Made by a program: the position numbers and the translations under genes
NCBI RefSeq assembly: GCF_023895975.1
Contig: NZ_JALBWM010000036.1
Coordinates: forward strand, 1 to 39,440
DNA from: Microbulbifer okhotskensis
Lineage (GTDB): Bacteria; Pseudomonadota; Gammaproteobacteria; Pseudomonadales; Cellvibrionaceae
DNA length: 39,440 bases
Direction of reading: 5' to 3'
The notes under the pieces: generated by a model
Told to the model about the DNA's origin: nothing
Databases searched by the model: none
The model's input: only the letters and a program-made list of their open reading frames with translations
Part shown: piece after piece, positions 18,097-26,582 of the stretch
Layout of the letters: each line of letters begins with the position of its first letter
Numbering within the stretch: position 1 is the first letter of the stretch

Positions 18097-18705
18097 TTGA
18101 ACGATTGGATCAGTAGTTTTGTCTTTTTCTTTGCCGTTATTGATCCCGTCGGTACGCTACCGGTGTTTATAGCCGTCACCGCTCGCCATGCGGACTGGCA
18201 GAAACGTAACATTGCCTGGCTGGCAGTGCTTGTGGCCGCGGGAATTCTGCTGTTCTTCCTGGTGGCGGGCCAGTTCTTTCTAGAGGCTATCGGAGTGCCC
18301 CTATCGGCATTTCAGGTTGCCGGGGGAGTAGTCCTGTTCCTCTTTGCGCTGACCATGATCTTTGGTGATGGTAAACCCGAGCAGGAGATCGAAATTATCC
18401 GCGAAGGGCATGAGACGGCAATTTTCCCTCTGGCCGTTCCCTCCATTGCCTCTCCTGGCGCTATGTTAGCTGCCGTCGTTCTGACCGATAATCATCGCTT
18501 TGATACGATTCATCAGGTAAAAACCGCATCGGCGATGTTAGCCGTACTGGCTATTGTGATCGTGCTTTTACTGACAGCGAATTGGATCTATCGGTTTATT
18601 GGTAATGCCGGAGCCAGCATAGTGAGCCGGGTGATGGGGCTGATATTGGCCTCTGTAGCTACAACAAATGTACTACTTGGAATCCAGCAGTTTTTTGCAA
18701 TCTGA
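18097..18705 (+). CDS. MarC-family integral membrane protein
   Basis: A 202-residue inner-membrane protein of the MarC/UPF0056 family. It uses a TTG start at 18097 with GGAG about 8 bases upstream; no ATG fits, and the first residues MNDWISSFVFFFAVIDPVGTLPVFIAVT match the family N-terminus, including the conserved IDPxGxxPVF. Six transmembrane helices are visible, with a second internal PSIASPGAM motif near residue 120 that mirrors the first, as expected of an inverted-repeat membrane fold. Despite the name, MarC proteins are not established antibiotic transporters; the substrate is unknown. Confidence 0.9.
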   Translation: MNDWISSFVFFFAVIDPVGTLPVFIAVTARHADWQKRNIAWLAVLVAAGILLFFLVAGQFFLEAIGVPLSAFQVAGGVVLFLFALTMIFGDGKPEQEIEIIREGHETAIFPLAVPSIASPGAMLAAVVLTDNHRFDTIHQVKTASAMLAVLAIVIVLLLTANWIYRFIGNAGASIVSRVMGLILASVATTNVLLGIQQFFAI

Positions 18706-18918
18706 GCTCTCCAACGAGCACCGACGCCCGTGAAGGCCTCTAAACTCCCATTGAAACGATTTTATGTACTGATATGCGCCGGACGAATACATCTTAAGGT
18801 TTGCGGCATATACTTTCACACTGCCGTCAACAAGCCATCTTGTTAAGCTGGCTTGATGGCCCAGCCAAAACTGGCTCAGATTCCTCAGCGAATAGGGTCG
18901 TAAGCACAGGAGGTTCCA

Positions 18919-18972
18919 ATGGTCTACGCCACTACTCTTTTACCTTCCTGTTTATGCCTTACGTGTTGCTGA
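18919..18972 (+). CDS. Putative Cys-rich leader peptide (17 residues)
   Basis: ATG 18919 sits 5 bases after a perfect AGGAGG (18908-18913), the strongest ribosome-binding site in this part of the window. The peptide is MVYATTLLPSCLCLTCC followed by TGA, with four Cys in the last seven codons. It lies 95 bases upstream of a TSUP-family gene, a family that includes sulfite and sulfur-compound exporters. A ribosome waiting at the Cys codons would cover RNA between the complementary segments at 18840-18855 and 19011-19023. That suggests cysteine- or sulfur-responsive control, but conservation has not been tested. Confidence 0.42.
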   Translation: MVYATTLLPSCLCLTCC

Positions 18973-19020
18973 TTATAAAAGCCATACCGCAATGGCCTGG
19001 CTCAGCATGGGCTTAACAAG

Positions 19021-19059
19021 CCAAATTCTTCAAACTACGACTATTTGGTGGTGTTTGAA
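19021..19059 (+). promoter_or_regulatory. Candidate H-type pseudoknot before TSUP start
   Basis: Two perfect inverted repeats are interleaved. CCAAAT (19021-19026) pairs with ATTTGG (19043-19048). TTCAAAC (19029-19035) pairs with GTTTGAA (19053-19059). The second stem closes 8 bases before the ATG at 19068, where the ribosome must bind, and there is no other clear Shine-Dalgarno. Such a fold could control initiation. It could be coincidence. Confidence 0.4.
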
Positions 19060-19067
19060 ATCGACAT

Positions 19068-19802
19068 ATGGTTGAACTCCTCTTACTGATTTTTGGCGCT
19101 CTGGCCTGGTATATTAGCACGCTCTCTGCGGGTGGCGGCGCTGTACTTCTACTGCCTGTGATCAGCTTTATAGTGGGCCCTCATCTGGTGGCCCCCACCG
19201 TGACTATTGCCAAATGCCTCGCCTCTCCTTATCGGGCTTTGGTTTTTTGGTCATATATAGATTGGAAAGTCATTCGATGGCTAACACCGGGCAGCTTGAT
19301 AGGTGCCGCAGCCGGAGCCTACACTTATACCCAGATGTCCCCAGATTGGATACAGCTGATTGTGGGAATATTTTTAATATCGACTGTTTTTCAATATCAG
19401 TTTGGGCATAGGGAAAAAACTTTTCCAATGACGCTGCCCTACTTTTTCCCGGTTGGTTTGGTTACCTCATTTGTCTCTGGAGTTGTTGGGGCGATGGGGC
19501 CTCTCAAAAACCCCTTCCTTTTAAACTATGGCGTTGAAAAAGAAGCGTTAATTGCTACCAAGGCACTGAATAGTTTACTTATGCAGGCGACCAAGTTAGT
19601 CACCTACATAACCTTTTCGGCTATCTCACTGGAGTTGGCACTCTATGGGGTTGCAGCGGGCATAGGGGGGATAATCGGGGTATTTTTTGCTAAAAGAAAA
19701 TTGTTAAAAGTCAGTGCTGAAAAATTTAAGATATATACGTTATTTATTATGTTAATTTGTGGGCTAGCTTTGGTTTCAAAAGCCATGGTCGATTTAATCT
19801 GA
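19068..19802 (+). CDS. TSUP-family (TauE/SafE) membrane transporter
   Basis: A 244-residue inner-membrane protein of the TauE/SafE family, whose characterised members export sulfite, sulfoacetate or related sulfur compounds and in some cases take up sulfonates. About eight hydrophobic helices are visible. The N-terminal repeat has LSAGGGAVLLLPVISFI, VAPTVTIAK and PGSLIGAAAGAYTY; the C-terminal repeat has VSGVVGAMGPLKNPFLL and GVAAGIGGIIGVFFAKR. Paired Gly-rich motifs of this kind are typical. Start ATG 19068 lacks a good Shine-Dalgarno and follows a structured leader with a Cys-rich mini-ORF. No sulfur genes are adjacent, so the substrate is unknown. Confidence 0.88.
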   Translation: MVELLLLIFGALAWYISTLSAGGGAVLLLPVISFIVGPHLVAPTVTIAKCLASPYRALVFWSYIDWKVIRWLTPGSLIGAAAGAYTYTQMSPDWIQLIVGIFLISTVFQYQFGHREKTFPMTLPYFFPVGLVTSFVSGVVGAMGPLKNPFLLNYGVEKEALIATKALNSLLMQATKLVTYITFSAISLELALYGVAAGIGGIIGVFFAKRKLLKVSAEKFKIYTLFIMLICGLALVSKAMVDLI

Positions 19803-20255
19803 AGGCATAAACCAGAATAAAGATGGCCGGTTTCGAAAGTCAATGCACAAGTAACTATCTTGTGCGAAGGCTGACGCCCAACATTTGTACTATATCTTTA
19901 GATTCTATCATGAGCATTTTTCCTAATCGATAATTCCTTGAGTTTTCAACTCGCAAGTGATGAAGTGCGTCGTGGAAAATTTCTAGGCTGTTTTATCAGT
20001 GAATATTGATCTTTAAAGGTTCTTCATACGTTTGCCTTAAATGTACTTGACCCTTACTTGTAAGACTTACTATCACGTTATTGGGTCTATTTATCTATCT
20101 ATTGACCGGCGTCTCTCGGCAACTCCATCTGCGCTGGGACCATGAAAAATTAGATGATGTCCCTTTTGACAAGTATTTTGGCGGTTGCATAACCGAAACC
20201 ACCGATTGAACGGGCAATTAAAGCTATTTATGGTATAAAAGTGTATTTGGTGAGA
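19803..20255. other. Intergenic region with hairpin and possible gene fragment
   Basis: A perfect 7-bp hairpin GCACAAG (19845-19851)/CTTGTGC (19859-19865) lies 43 bases after the TSUP stop, without a T run; it may mark the transcript end. Around 20099-20209 the plus strand reads LLTGVSRQLHLRWDHEKL then DDVPFDKYFGGC and a stop, which is protein-like but has no start and no recognised family. Confidence 0.35.
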
Positions 20256-21132
20256 TTAGTATTCACCGCCAAAACGAGCGGTGAAAATTTTTGCAAAAGT
20301 GTAATTATTTTCAAGGTCAAACGGAAAATTGGTTTCATCCGCCATAGTCAAACATTTAATAGCCGGCGTTTTTCTGGTTGATTGATGGAGCCAGTATGCT
20401 TCGTCCTGCAGGGCCTGGTAATAGGCCGGTCGATAGAGATGTACGGACCTCTTACATGATTCGATGGCTTTAGTAGAGAATTCTACAATACGTGTTGTCA
20501 ATGCATCGACGTAGGGAGAGAGCTCGTTGGCATCCATGGCCCTGTTAACGATGCCATAAAGTTCTGCTTCATCGGCGTCAAAGTCGCGGCCACTAAAAAT
20601 GAGTTAAAAAATTCGTCCAATCCCTGCTTATCACGCCATTTTAGAGGCTCCGCCGCCGCAGGGGTAGCCATTTCCACTTCTATGGCATAGATTTTTCTTG
20701 CTGCGTACAGCGAAACGCATATCGCAAGCCACTGTAAACTCATGACCACCACCACCACCACCACCACCACCACCACCACCACCACCGCATGCAAACCCTT
20801 CTATTTACGCAATGGTGGCTTGTGGAAGTTTACTGATTCTCTCCAGAATAATCTATAAATTCAAGACTTTTACCTCATTCCGCGATACTGCTTCAGTGGA
20901 TATACCCCTAAGAAAATAACATCGCGTGGGCGATAAAAATCTCAGGATTAGCAGACTAAAATACAACGACTTTTATCTTCCTGTGTCTCTCCAATTCTTG
21001 TGCCAGGATATTTAGACCCGCCCACATGGGCAGTCCCTGATTATTGACCGATGGATAGTCAAAAGTAATCGTCAATATTCCATCTTTCTTGGACGCATTA
21101 AAGGTTGTGTACCCTTCGTAGACTATATTGAT
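20256..21132 (-). pseudogene. Enoyl-CoA hydratase/isomerase (crotonase) pseudogene
   Basis: A nearly full-length crotonase-family gene read on the minus strand, broken in several places. From the 5' end it shows DGILTITFDYPSVNNQGLPM, LNILAQELERHRKIKVVVF, a TAG where Gln is expected (F*SANPEIFIAHA), a damaged middle, and then the Gly run and HEFTVACDMRFAVRSKK of the oxyanion-hole region. Frameshifted PEVxM..P.GGGASKMA-like sequence follows, then SGRDFDADEAELYGIVNRAM and a C-terminal tail ending FGGEY. At least two stops and two frameshifts are present. A (GGT)14 repeat has expanded within the glycine codons. Members act on acyl-CoA substrates in beta-oxidation or related routes; this copy cannot make an intact enzyme. 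Confidence 0.82.
20745..20786. repeat. Trinucleotide microsatellite (ACC)14
   Basis: Fourteen uninterrupted ACC units on the plus strand, (GGT)14 on the minus strand. In the crotonase pseudogene frame these are Gly codons immediately before HEFTVACDMRF. Such a long perfect triplet run is rare in bacteria and is likely to vary in length by slippage. Confidence 0.97.
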
Positions 21133-21458
21133 ATCTCTAGTTAAAGGGGGGCGATCGATTAGCGGGTACGAGGAAGTTTAACAATACAGTGCCTGACTGA
21201 TTAATGGCGAAAGGCAGGAAACACTTTCTTCAGTTGCTTGATAATTTCAGGGTGAATCTGTTTGTTTTTTAATCAGCTCTAAGTGTTTTCCATTAGAGGT
21301 AATAGGGTGTATGCATCTATCACTTTATGACTTTCTAGTATTGAGGGTATATTTTCAACTCGGGTCAGAATAGCTCTCTATTTAATTGAACCGTCGCGTT
21401 TACACTGACAGAGATAGCCTATATAAAGGCGAGATTTTTACGCCCCCATATATTGACA
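21133..21458. other. Intergenic region with degraded minus-strand coding sequence
   Basis: On the minus strand, about 21390 down to 21203 reads VENIPSILESHKVIDAYTLL then PLMENT, stops, and IHPEIIKQLKKVFPAFRH followed by a stop. It looks like a decayed small gene upstream of the crotonase pseudogene. The family is not recognised. The promoter of the cyclase gene at 21459 must lie in the last 80 bases but was not pinned down. Confidence 0.35.
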
Positions 21459-23327
21459 ATGAATAGAAAAATTGGCGGGATTCAATTCGATATCTTACCG
21501 GACAGTATTAAATGGTACTTCCGTTCTGCATGGTGCTTGACTGTTTTTAGTTTCTTGGGGTTCATACTATTGCCTCAGGTTAGCCAGGCACACCCTGTAC
21601 TTGAAGTGACATCTCTAGAGGCGGGTAGCAAGCTCAGTGGCTTAAATGAAATTTGGCACGATGTGACGGGGATGGAAAGTGTCTCTGACGCTGTTGCGGC
21701 CCATAAGATGAAATATTTTGTGCCGTTAGACAGCGCCGGATCTACAGGGCTGAAGTCCGGCGCCTTCTGGTCTCACTTTGTATTGAAAAATTCCAGCAGC
21801 AGTGCGGTAACTGTCTCAATTGAATATATCGATAATCAGCTTATGGGGTTAATGGCATTTTCGCGTTTACGCGGTGGTACTGGCCCCTATGTCGAGAGCG
21901 CAAATCTATCTATTAGTCAGCCTTTTTCCGCTCGGGCAATAAAGCATCATCGCTTCGCTTTTCCAATAACTATACCTCCGTCTTCCTCCAAAGAGATGAT
22001 GGTAAAATTTGATGCGGGCACCCTGGGTGTAGTTTTCCCCAGTATGCGTGTTTGGACACCTTCACAGTTACAAGAAAGGAGTAAAACGGAAGCAATTTTA
22101 ACGTCGTTTCTTTTCGGCGGATATTTCTTAATGGCAATTCTCGCGTTGATTGGTGCAATTACTATGCGTGAGAATATCCTCTATCTCTATTCAGTTTATT
22201 CTGCCGCTAAGATATGGGTTTGGGGAACCCTCTTGGGATATACCCATCAATACCTTATTCAAGATAATTTTCATTGGAGTTACCTTTCTCTTAGTAGTGC
22301 GGCAGCGATTTTAACTGGAATTCTATTTTCCAGATGCTTCTTGGAAACGGCAAAATACACCCCACGCATGGATTACGTCCTTCAGCTTATTATGCTGAAC
22401 GGAGTTCTGTTAATCATCTGTGTGGTTTTTCAGTGGGAGGCAATGGCCGATATTTTGATGGTGCTTGCTCTATTTCTCTATCCGGGTGTTGTTATTGTTG
22501 CGATGGTGCGATGGCGGCAGGGCAATAGTGCCGCTGCAGTATTTGCCCTTGGTTGGGCTACTTTGGTGCTGGGACTCTTGGTTCAAGCGATGCGGGACCT
22601 GGGGTTTGTGGTACACAATCCGATAAATTATTACTGGCCACCGGTTGCCTCTTTTGTCGAGATGCTCGCAATTATGATCGCTATTAGTTTGATGGTGCAG
22701 CGTTTGCGCCGACAAAAAGAAGTGGCTGAGAGAAAATATCTTCAGCATCTGGAGGCTTCAAGAACCGACCTTGAGTACCAAGTGCAATTGCGAACTCAAG
22801 AACTCGAATTTGCCAAGGTAAGGGCGGAACAAGAAGCTCGTACTGACCCCTTAACTGGAGTATTCAATCGTCGCTGCTTCTTTGAGGAGTCTGGCAGTCT
22901 GGTGAGAGTGGCAATTAAAAACGACCTTCCACTTTATGTATTAATGTTAGATCTTGATAACTTTAAATTAGTCAATGATATCCATGGGCATCTGATTGGT
23001 GATCAGGCGCTCTGCGCCACTACGCGGGTTATCTCTCAGCATGTGCGGGATGTGGATATATTTGGCCGTATTGGAGGTGAGGAGTTTGCCTTGGTGCTTA
23101 GCGCCAGTACTGAGGGCGCATTGGCTGTGGCTCAGCGTATTCATCGGGATATTGCCAAAATTGTGATTAAGAGTGCGGTAGGGCAAGTTCAGTTTACGGC
23201 GAGTATTGGCATTGCCGGCTTACAGGGGGAAGAGGGAATTCTGGAATTGATGCAGAGGGCGGATGCTGCGCTTTACCAGGCAAAACGCGCTGGAAGAAAC
23301 CGCATTATCGAATGCGCAGAAACCTGA
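21459..23327 (+). CDS. Membrane diguanylate cyclase with 7TMR-DISM sensor
   Basis: Makes cyclic di-GMP from GTP in response to a periplasmic signal. I use ATG 21459 (622 residues); a TTG two codons upstream is possible. Order: a first hydrophobic segment ending QVSQA (about residues 24-46, signal or anchor), a periplasmic 7TMR-DISMED2-like domain (about 50-205), seven transmembrane helices (about 210-410), a short coiled coil (RKYLQHLEASRTDLEYQVQL) and a GGDEF domain (about 460-620). The active site is GGEEF, and RDVD five residues before it is a complete inhibitory I-site. LDLDNFKLVNDIHGH is the usual substrate/metal motif. It appears catalytically intact. It converges with pstS, ending four bases before the pstS stop. 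Confidence 0.93.
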   Translation: MNRKIGGIQFDILPDSIKWYFRSAWCLTVFSFLGFILLPQVSQAHPVLEVTSLEAGSKLSGLNEIWHDVTGMESVSDAVAAHKMKYFVPLDSAGSTGLKSGAFWSHFVLKNSSSSAVTVSIEYIDNQLMGLMAFSRLRGGTGPYVESANLSISQPFSARAIKHHRFAFPITIPPSSSKEMMVKFDAGTLGVVFPSMRVWTPSQLQERSKTEAILTSFLFGGYFLMAILALIGAITMRENILYLYSVYSAAKIWVWGTLLGYTHQYLIQDNFHWSYLSLSSAAAILTGILFSRCFLETAKYTPRMDYVLQLIMLNGVLLIICVVFQWEAMADILMVLALFLYPGVVIVAMVRWRQGNSAAAVFALGWATLVLGLLVQAMRDLGFVVHNPINYYWPPVASFVEMLAIMIAISLMVQRLRRQKEVAERKYLQHLEASRTDLEYQVQLRTQELEFAKVRAEQEARTDPLTGVFNRRCFFEESGSLVRVAIKNDLPLYVLMLDLDNFKLVNDIHGHLIGDQALCATTRVISQHVRDVDIFGRIGGEEFALVLSASTEGALAVAQRIHRDIAKIVIKSAVGQVQFTASIGIAGLQGEEGILELMQRADAALYQAKRAGRNRIIECAET

Positions 23328-23331
23328 TAAC

Positions 23332-24417
23332 TTAGCGTACATAAGTGACCGCATTCAGTACTTTGATACGTATATTCTCTGGTAGTGGTACCAGACCTAA
23401 AGTACCGGCCTCAGCCTGGGATTTTTTACTCAACATAAAAACCAACATCTGCCGCAGGGCTTTTGCTTTACCATCGGTTTGATTAGCATAGAGAAGTAGC
23501 CAGGAAAAACTGGTAATCGGGTAGGCATTTTCCTTTTTCGGGTCCCATACCCAGGCGATCAGATTTGGCGCGCCACTGATGGGCAGTGCAGTCTTGGGGA
23601 ACTCCACTTCGGATAGGGCTGCGGCACCACTGTTGGGGCCCGCTTCGATATAGTTGCCCGCCCGGTTTTCCAACGTTGCCACATCGAGATCGATAAGTTG
23701 TGCAAACCCGTGCTCTACATAGCCGATTGCCCCTGGTTTCTTCCTTACCCAGGCAGAGACGCCTTGATTCCCCGGCGCTTTGACAAATCTTGGGATTTTT
23801 GGCCATTCAGGCGATCTGTCCAGGCCAATTTTTTCGCGGAAGAGCTCGCTTACGCTGCTCAAGTGCCCGGAAAAAATATAGGAAGTCCCCGAACTCTCCG
23901 AGCGGGTAACCACGGTAATTTCTGTGGCTGGCAATTTTAATTTCGGATTGTTGTTTGTAATCTTGGGATCATTCCAATGAGTAATCTCGCCTAAAAAAAT
24001 CCCGCTATAAGCTTCTCGTGACAGCTTAAGTTTTTCAATGCCGGGAAGGTTAAAAATCAGCACCACCTCACCTGCTGTCACCGGTAGAACCACTGCGCCC
24101 TCCTTTATTTGATCTAATTCATCAATACCGATGGCTGCATCTGAGGCGGCAAAATCCACAGTGTGGCCCAGGAAATCCCGAATGCCGTCGCTGCTACTGC
24201 TCATTTCATAAAATATAAAAATATTGTTTTCGCGATGGGTGAATTGGCGAAACCATTCCACGTAGATGGGGTAGGGGAAACTGGCGCCACTTCCCCTAAG
24301 GTTGACTGCATTTTCAGGGACCTGGGAACTGCTGGGCAGGGAAAAAAACAGGAGTAAACCGGTGGCACATAACGCGCTACAGAGGCGGCGTAACACGAAC
24401 TCACTCCACAATGTCAT
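23332..24417 (-). CDS. pstS: PstS-like phosphate-binding protein
   Basis: Periplasmic phosphate receptor of the high-affinity Pst system, 361 residues. The N-terminus has a signal sequence (LCSALCATGLLLFFSLPSSS). The phosphate site is marked by GSGASFPYPIYVEWF, SSSSDGIRDFL, DFAASDAAI and RSESSGTSYIFSGHLS. ATG 24417 has GAGG five bases upstream. It lies 112 bases downstream of phoX on the same strand, so the two are probably one Pho-controlled unit. The pstC, pstA and pstB transport genes are not here: it is either an extra receptor for a Pst system elsewhere or a binding protein dedicated to phosphate freed by PhoX and phytase. Confidence 0.92.
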   Translation of the reverse strand: MTLWSEFVLRRLCSALCATGLLLFFSLPSSSQVPENAVNLRGSGASFPYPIYVEWFRQFTHRENNIFIFYEMSSSSDGIRDFLGHTVDFAASDAAIGIDELDQIKEGAVVLPVTAGEVVLIFNLPGIEKLKLSREAYSGIFLGEITHWNDPKITNNNPKLKLPATEITVVTRSESSGTSYIFSGHLSSVSELFREKIGLDRSPEWPKIPRFVKAPGNQGVSAWVRKKPGAIGYVEHGFAQLIDLDVATLENRAGNYIEAGPNSGAAALSEVEFPKTALPISGAPNLIAWVWDPKKENAYPITSFSWLLLYANQTDGKAKALRQMLVFMLSKKSQAEAGTLGLVPLPENIRIKVLNAVTYVR

Positions 24418-24529
24418 AGGGACCTCGGCTAAAAGACCATTACCAGCCGGTCGATAAGCGGGTGGTGAGGCCGAAAAACAGCTTTAGATTAAAATTTTAG
24501 CAGGGTCCCTTCACAGTCATAAAAAATGT

Positions 24530-26458
24530 CTAACTACCGACTTCTTTACCATCCTCCCTGTAAATCGCCAGTACCGAGGGGCGCGGTGGTAGTTTTGGGT
24601 CGTTGTCCGGCCAACGATGTAGCGGTTGATCATAAGTTGAATTGCGAGCATCTGCGGGGTGCTGTATGGCAATAAATAGCGTCTTGCCATCTGGGCTGAA
24701 TTCCGGGCCACAGACCTCGGCGCCTCTCGGGCAACCAAAAAAGTGTTTGGGCGCCGCGCGCAGGGGACCTTCGGTGGCCATAGCCCAGAGACCGTCGTGG
24801 AAACCAAAGCGTTCGCACCCGTCAGTGGCAACCCACATATTGCCTTTGGGGTCAAAAGCGACATTGTCGGGATTGGCAAACCAGCCGTGGCTGGAGATAT
24901 CGTAATGGGATTGCTGACCATAGGCACCGCGTTCGGCGGGATTTTCAGCATTGGGATTACCGCCGAGAAGAAACTGTTGCCACTGAAAACTGGCACTTGA
25001 GTGGTCGCGGTTTCCTTTGACTCCGGGCGGTACTATTTCCAGTATATGGCCGGCAATATTGCGGGCGCGGGGGTTGGCGGCATCCAGATTGTCACTGCCG
25101 CGTTTCTTGTTTTTGGTCAGCATCACGTAGGTACAGTCATTGTGGGGGTTGGTCTCCACATCCTCGGGCCTGTCCATCGGCGTGGCGCCCAGCATTGCCG
25201 CCGCGCGCCGCGTATCAATCATGACATCGGCTTGGTTGCGAAAGCCATTTGCCGCTGTGAGCGGCCCCTGGCCATATATCAGCGGCAGCCATTGCCCGTT
25301 GCCGTCATCGGCGAAGCGGGCAGCGTAGAGAGTGCCTTCGGTGAGGAGTTGCCAGTTTGCGGAGGGATTATCGGGCTGATAGTGATGCTGAGAAACAAAG
25401 CGGTAAACAAATTGACCCTCGTCATCATCGCCGCCATAGGCCACCACGGGCTGCTCGGGTTTACACACGAGAGTAAATCCCTCGTGCTCAAAACGGCCCA
25501 AGCTGGTTAATTTTCGCGGCTTCGACTGGGGGTCATAGGGATCAAACTCCACCATCCAGCCAAAGCGATTGGGCTCGTTGGGCTCTACCTGTATATCAAA
25601 ACGGCGGTCATAGTCACCCCAATTGCGATTTTCCGCTTTGATCCCAAAGAGCCGATGATTGACGGCTTCCCTGGCATCCTCAATGAGTTCGGGGTTCCCC
25701 TGAAAGGCGCCGCCAAAACCCTCTTCGGCAATTAATACGGTGCCCCATGGGGTCTTTCCTCCGGCACAATTACCGATAGTACCGAGCACTTCTGTACCGC
25801 TGGGGTCCTGATGTGTTTTCAGGCGTGCATCCCCGGCGGCAGGGCCCGCAATTTCCATTGCCGTTGTCGCAGTAATTCGACGGTTATAGGGGCTGTCAGT
25901 CACGGGCTGCCAGCCATCTTTTCCTTTTTCAATTTCCACGATGGAGTGTCCACACGCAGCTTGCTCTATGGCGACATGATCGGCAGTCACTCCCTGGGTA
26001 GCACTATATTCATTGTTATAGCCGGAGAACATCAGGTGGGGTTGAGTGTATTCGTGATTGACACACAAAAGTCCTCGATGGCTGTTTTTGCTACGCAGAT
26101 GAATATGCCCTTGAGCTGAAAGGACCTCGGGGGCCAGCGGCATAAAGGCAATAAAATCATTGTTATAACCAAAACGCCGCTGTTGGCTTTTTGGCGTTAG
26201 TTTTTCTGGCTCGAAGTTGTTTTCTCCATGGTGCAGCGGGTCTCCCCAGCGCAATAATATATCGGCCCGATACCCGACAGGGAAATGATGTGCAAAATCT
26301 AGTGTCTGAGGAATTTCGTTAAAGGTCAGGGATTGCTGCTTGCCATTTTTCTCTGTGTTACAGCTAGGCAATAAACTACCGGTTACACCTACGGCAGTGG
26401 CACTACCCAGAATTTTAAATAGAGATCGTCGCGTAGGATCTTTGGGATTATCGTTCAT
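24530..26458 (-). CDS. phoX: PhoX-family alkaline phosphatase
   Basis: A calcium- and iron-dependent phosphatase that frees phosphate from organic phosphoesters outside the cytoplasm. 642 residues. The N-terminus carries a twin-arginine signal (TRRSLFKILGSATAVGV) followed by LLPSC, which could also act as a lipobox, so a Tat-exported lipoprotein is possible. Family signatures include CVNHEYTQPHLMFSGY, NCAGGKTPWGT with EEGFGGAF, MVEFDPYDP, NPHNDCTYVMLTKN, WVATDGCERFGFHDG and CGPEFSPDGKTLFIAIQHP, the beta-propeller blades holding the metal cluster. ATG 26458 has GGAG at good spacing. A Pho box lies about 140 bases upstream in the correct orientation, and pstS follows downstream. Confidence 0.95.
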   Translation of the reverse strand: MNDNPKDPTRRSLFKILGSATAVGVTGSLLPSCNTEKNGKQQSLTFNEIPQTLDFAHHFPVGYRADILLRWGDPLHHGENNFEPEKLTPKSQQRRFGYNNDFIAFMPLAPEVLSAQGHIHLRSKNSHRGLLCVNHEYTQPHLMFSGYNNEYSATQGVTADHVAIEQAACGHSIVEIEKGKDGWQPVTDSPYNRRITATTAMEIAGPAAGDARLKTHQDPSGTEVLGTIGNCAGGKTPWGTVLIAEEGFGGAFQGNPELIEDAREAVNHRLFGIKAENRNWGDYDRRFDIQVEPNEPNRFGWMVEFDPYDPQSKPRKLTSLGRFEHEGFTLVCKPEQPVVAYGGDDDEGQFVYRFVSQHHYQPDNPSANWQLLTEGTLYAARFADDGNGQWLPLIYGQGPLTAANGFRNQADVMIDTRRAAAMLGATPMDRPEDVETNPHNDCTYVMLTKNKKRGSDNLDAANPRARNIAGHILEIVPPGVKGNRDHSSASFQWQQFLLGGNPNAENPAERGAYGQQSHYDISSHGWFANPDNVAFDPKGNMWVATDGCERFGFHDGLWAMATEGPLRAAPKHFFGCPRGAEVCGPEFSPDGKTLFIAIQHPADARNSTYDQPLHRWPDNDPKLPPRPSVLAIYREDGKEVGS

Positions 26459-26582
26459 AAGTACTCCTCAATGAGGGCAGACAAAATGATCGGGAAATAA
26501 AGTTTCTTGCCTATTTGGCTCTATAGAGCGACGCGGATTCATTTTTTTGGGTAAATAGAATATATATTAAAAATTTTGAACC

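Larger units (their letters stand above)
18706..19067 (+). promoter_or_regulatory. Structured leader region of the TSUP gene
   Basis: This 362-base region has an unusual density of paired segments. CAAGCCA (18831-18837) pairs with TGGCTTG (18849-18855). AGCCA-AAAC-TGGCT (18863-18876) forms a small hairpin. The segment TTGTTAAGC (18840-18848) is complementary to GCTTAACAA (19011-19019), and TGGCTTG could instead pair with a second CAAGCCA at 19017-19023. CTGGCTCAG occurs twice (18871 and 18997). Between these lies a mini-ORF with a perfect Shine-Dalgarno. A weak TATACT (18809-18814) is a possible -10 element. The layout resembles a leader with alternative RNA structures, which is inference. 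Confidence 0.45.

Noticed and set aside
18840..19023. Integron attC interpretation: GTTAAGC and GCTTAAC fit the 7-base core consensus
   Set aside because: The cores are in the wrong order for a single attC site, no second pair of inner boxes is visible, and no integrase or cassette array is present.
20498..20794. 98-residue protein starting with a poly-valine run
   Set aside because: The valines are the (GTG) reading of the triplet repeat; the true ancestral frame is the glycine frame of the crotonase pseudogene.
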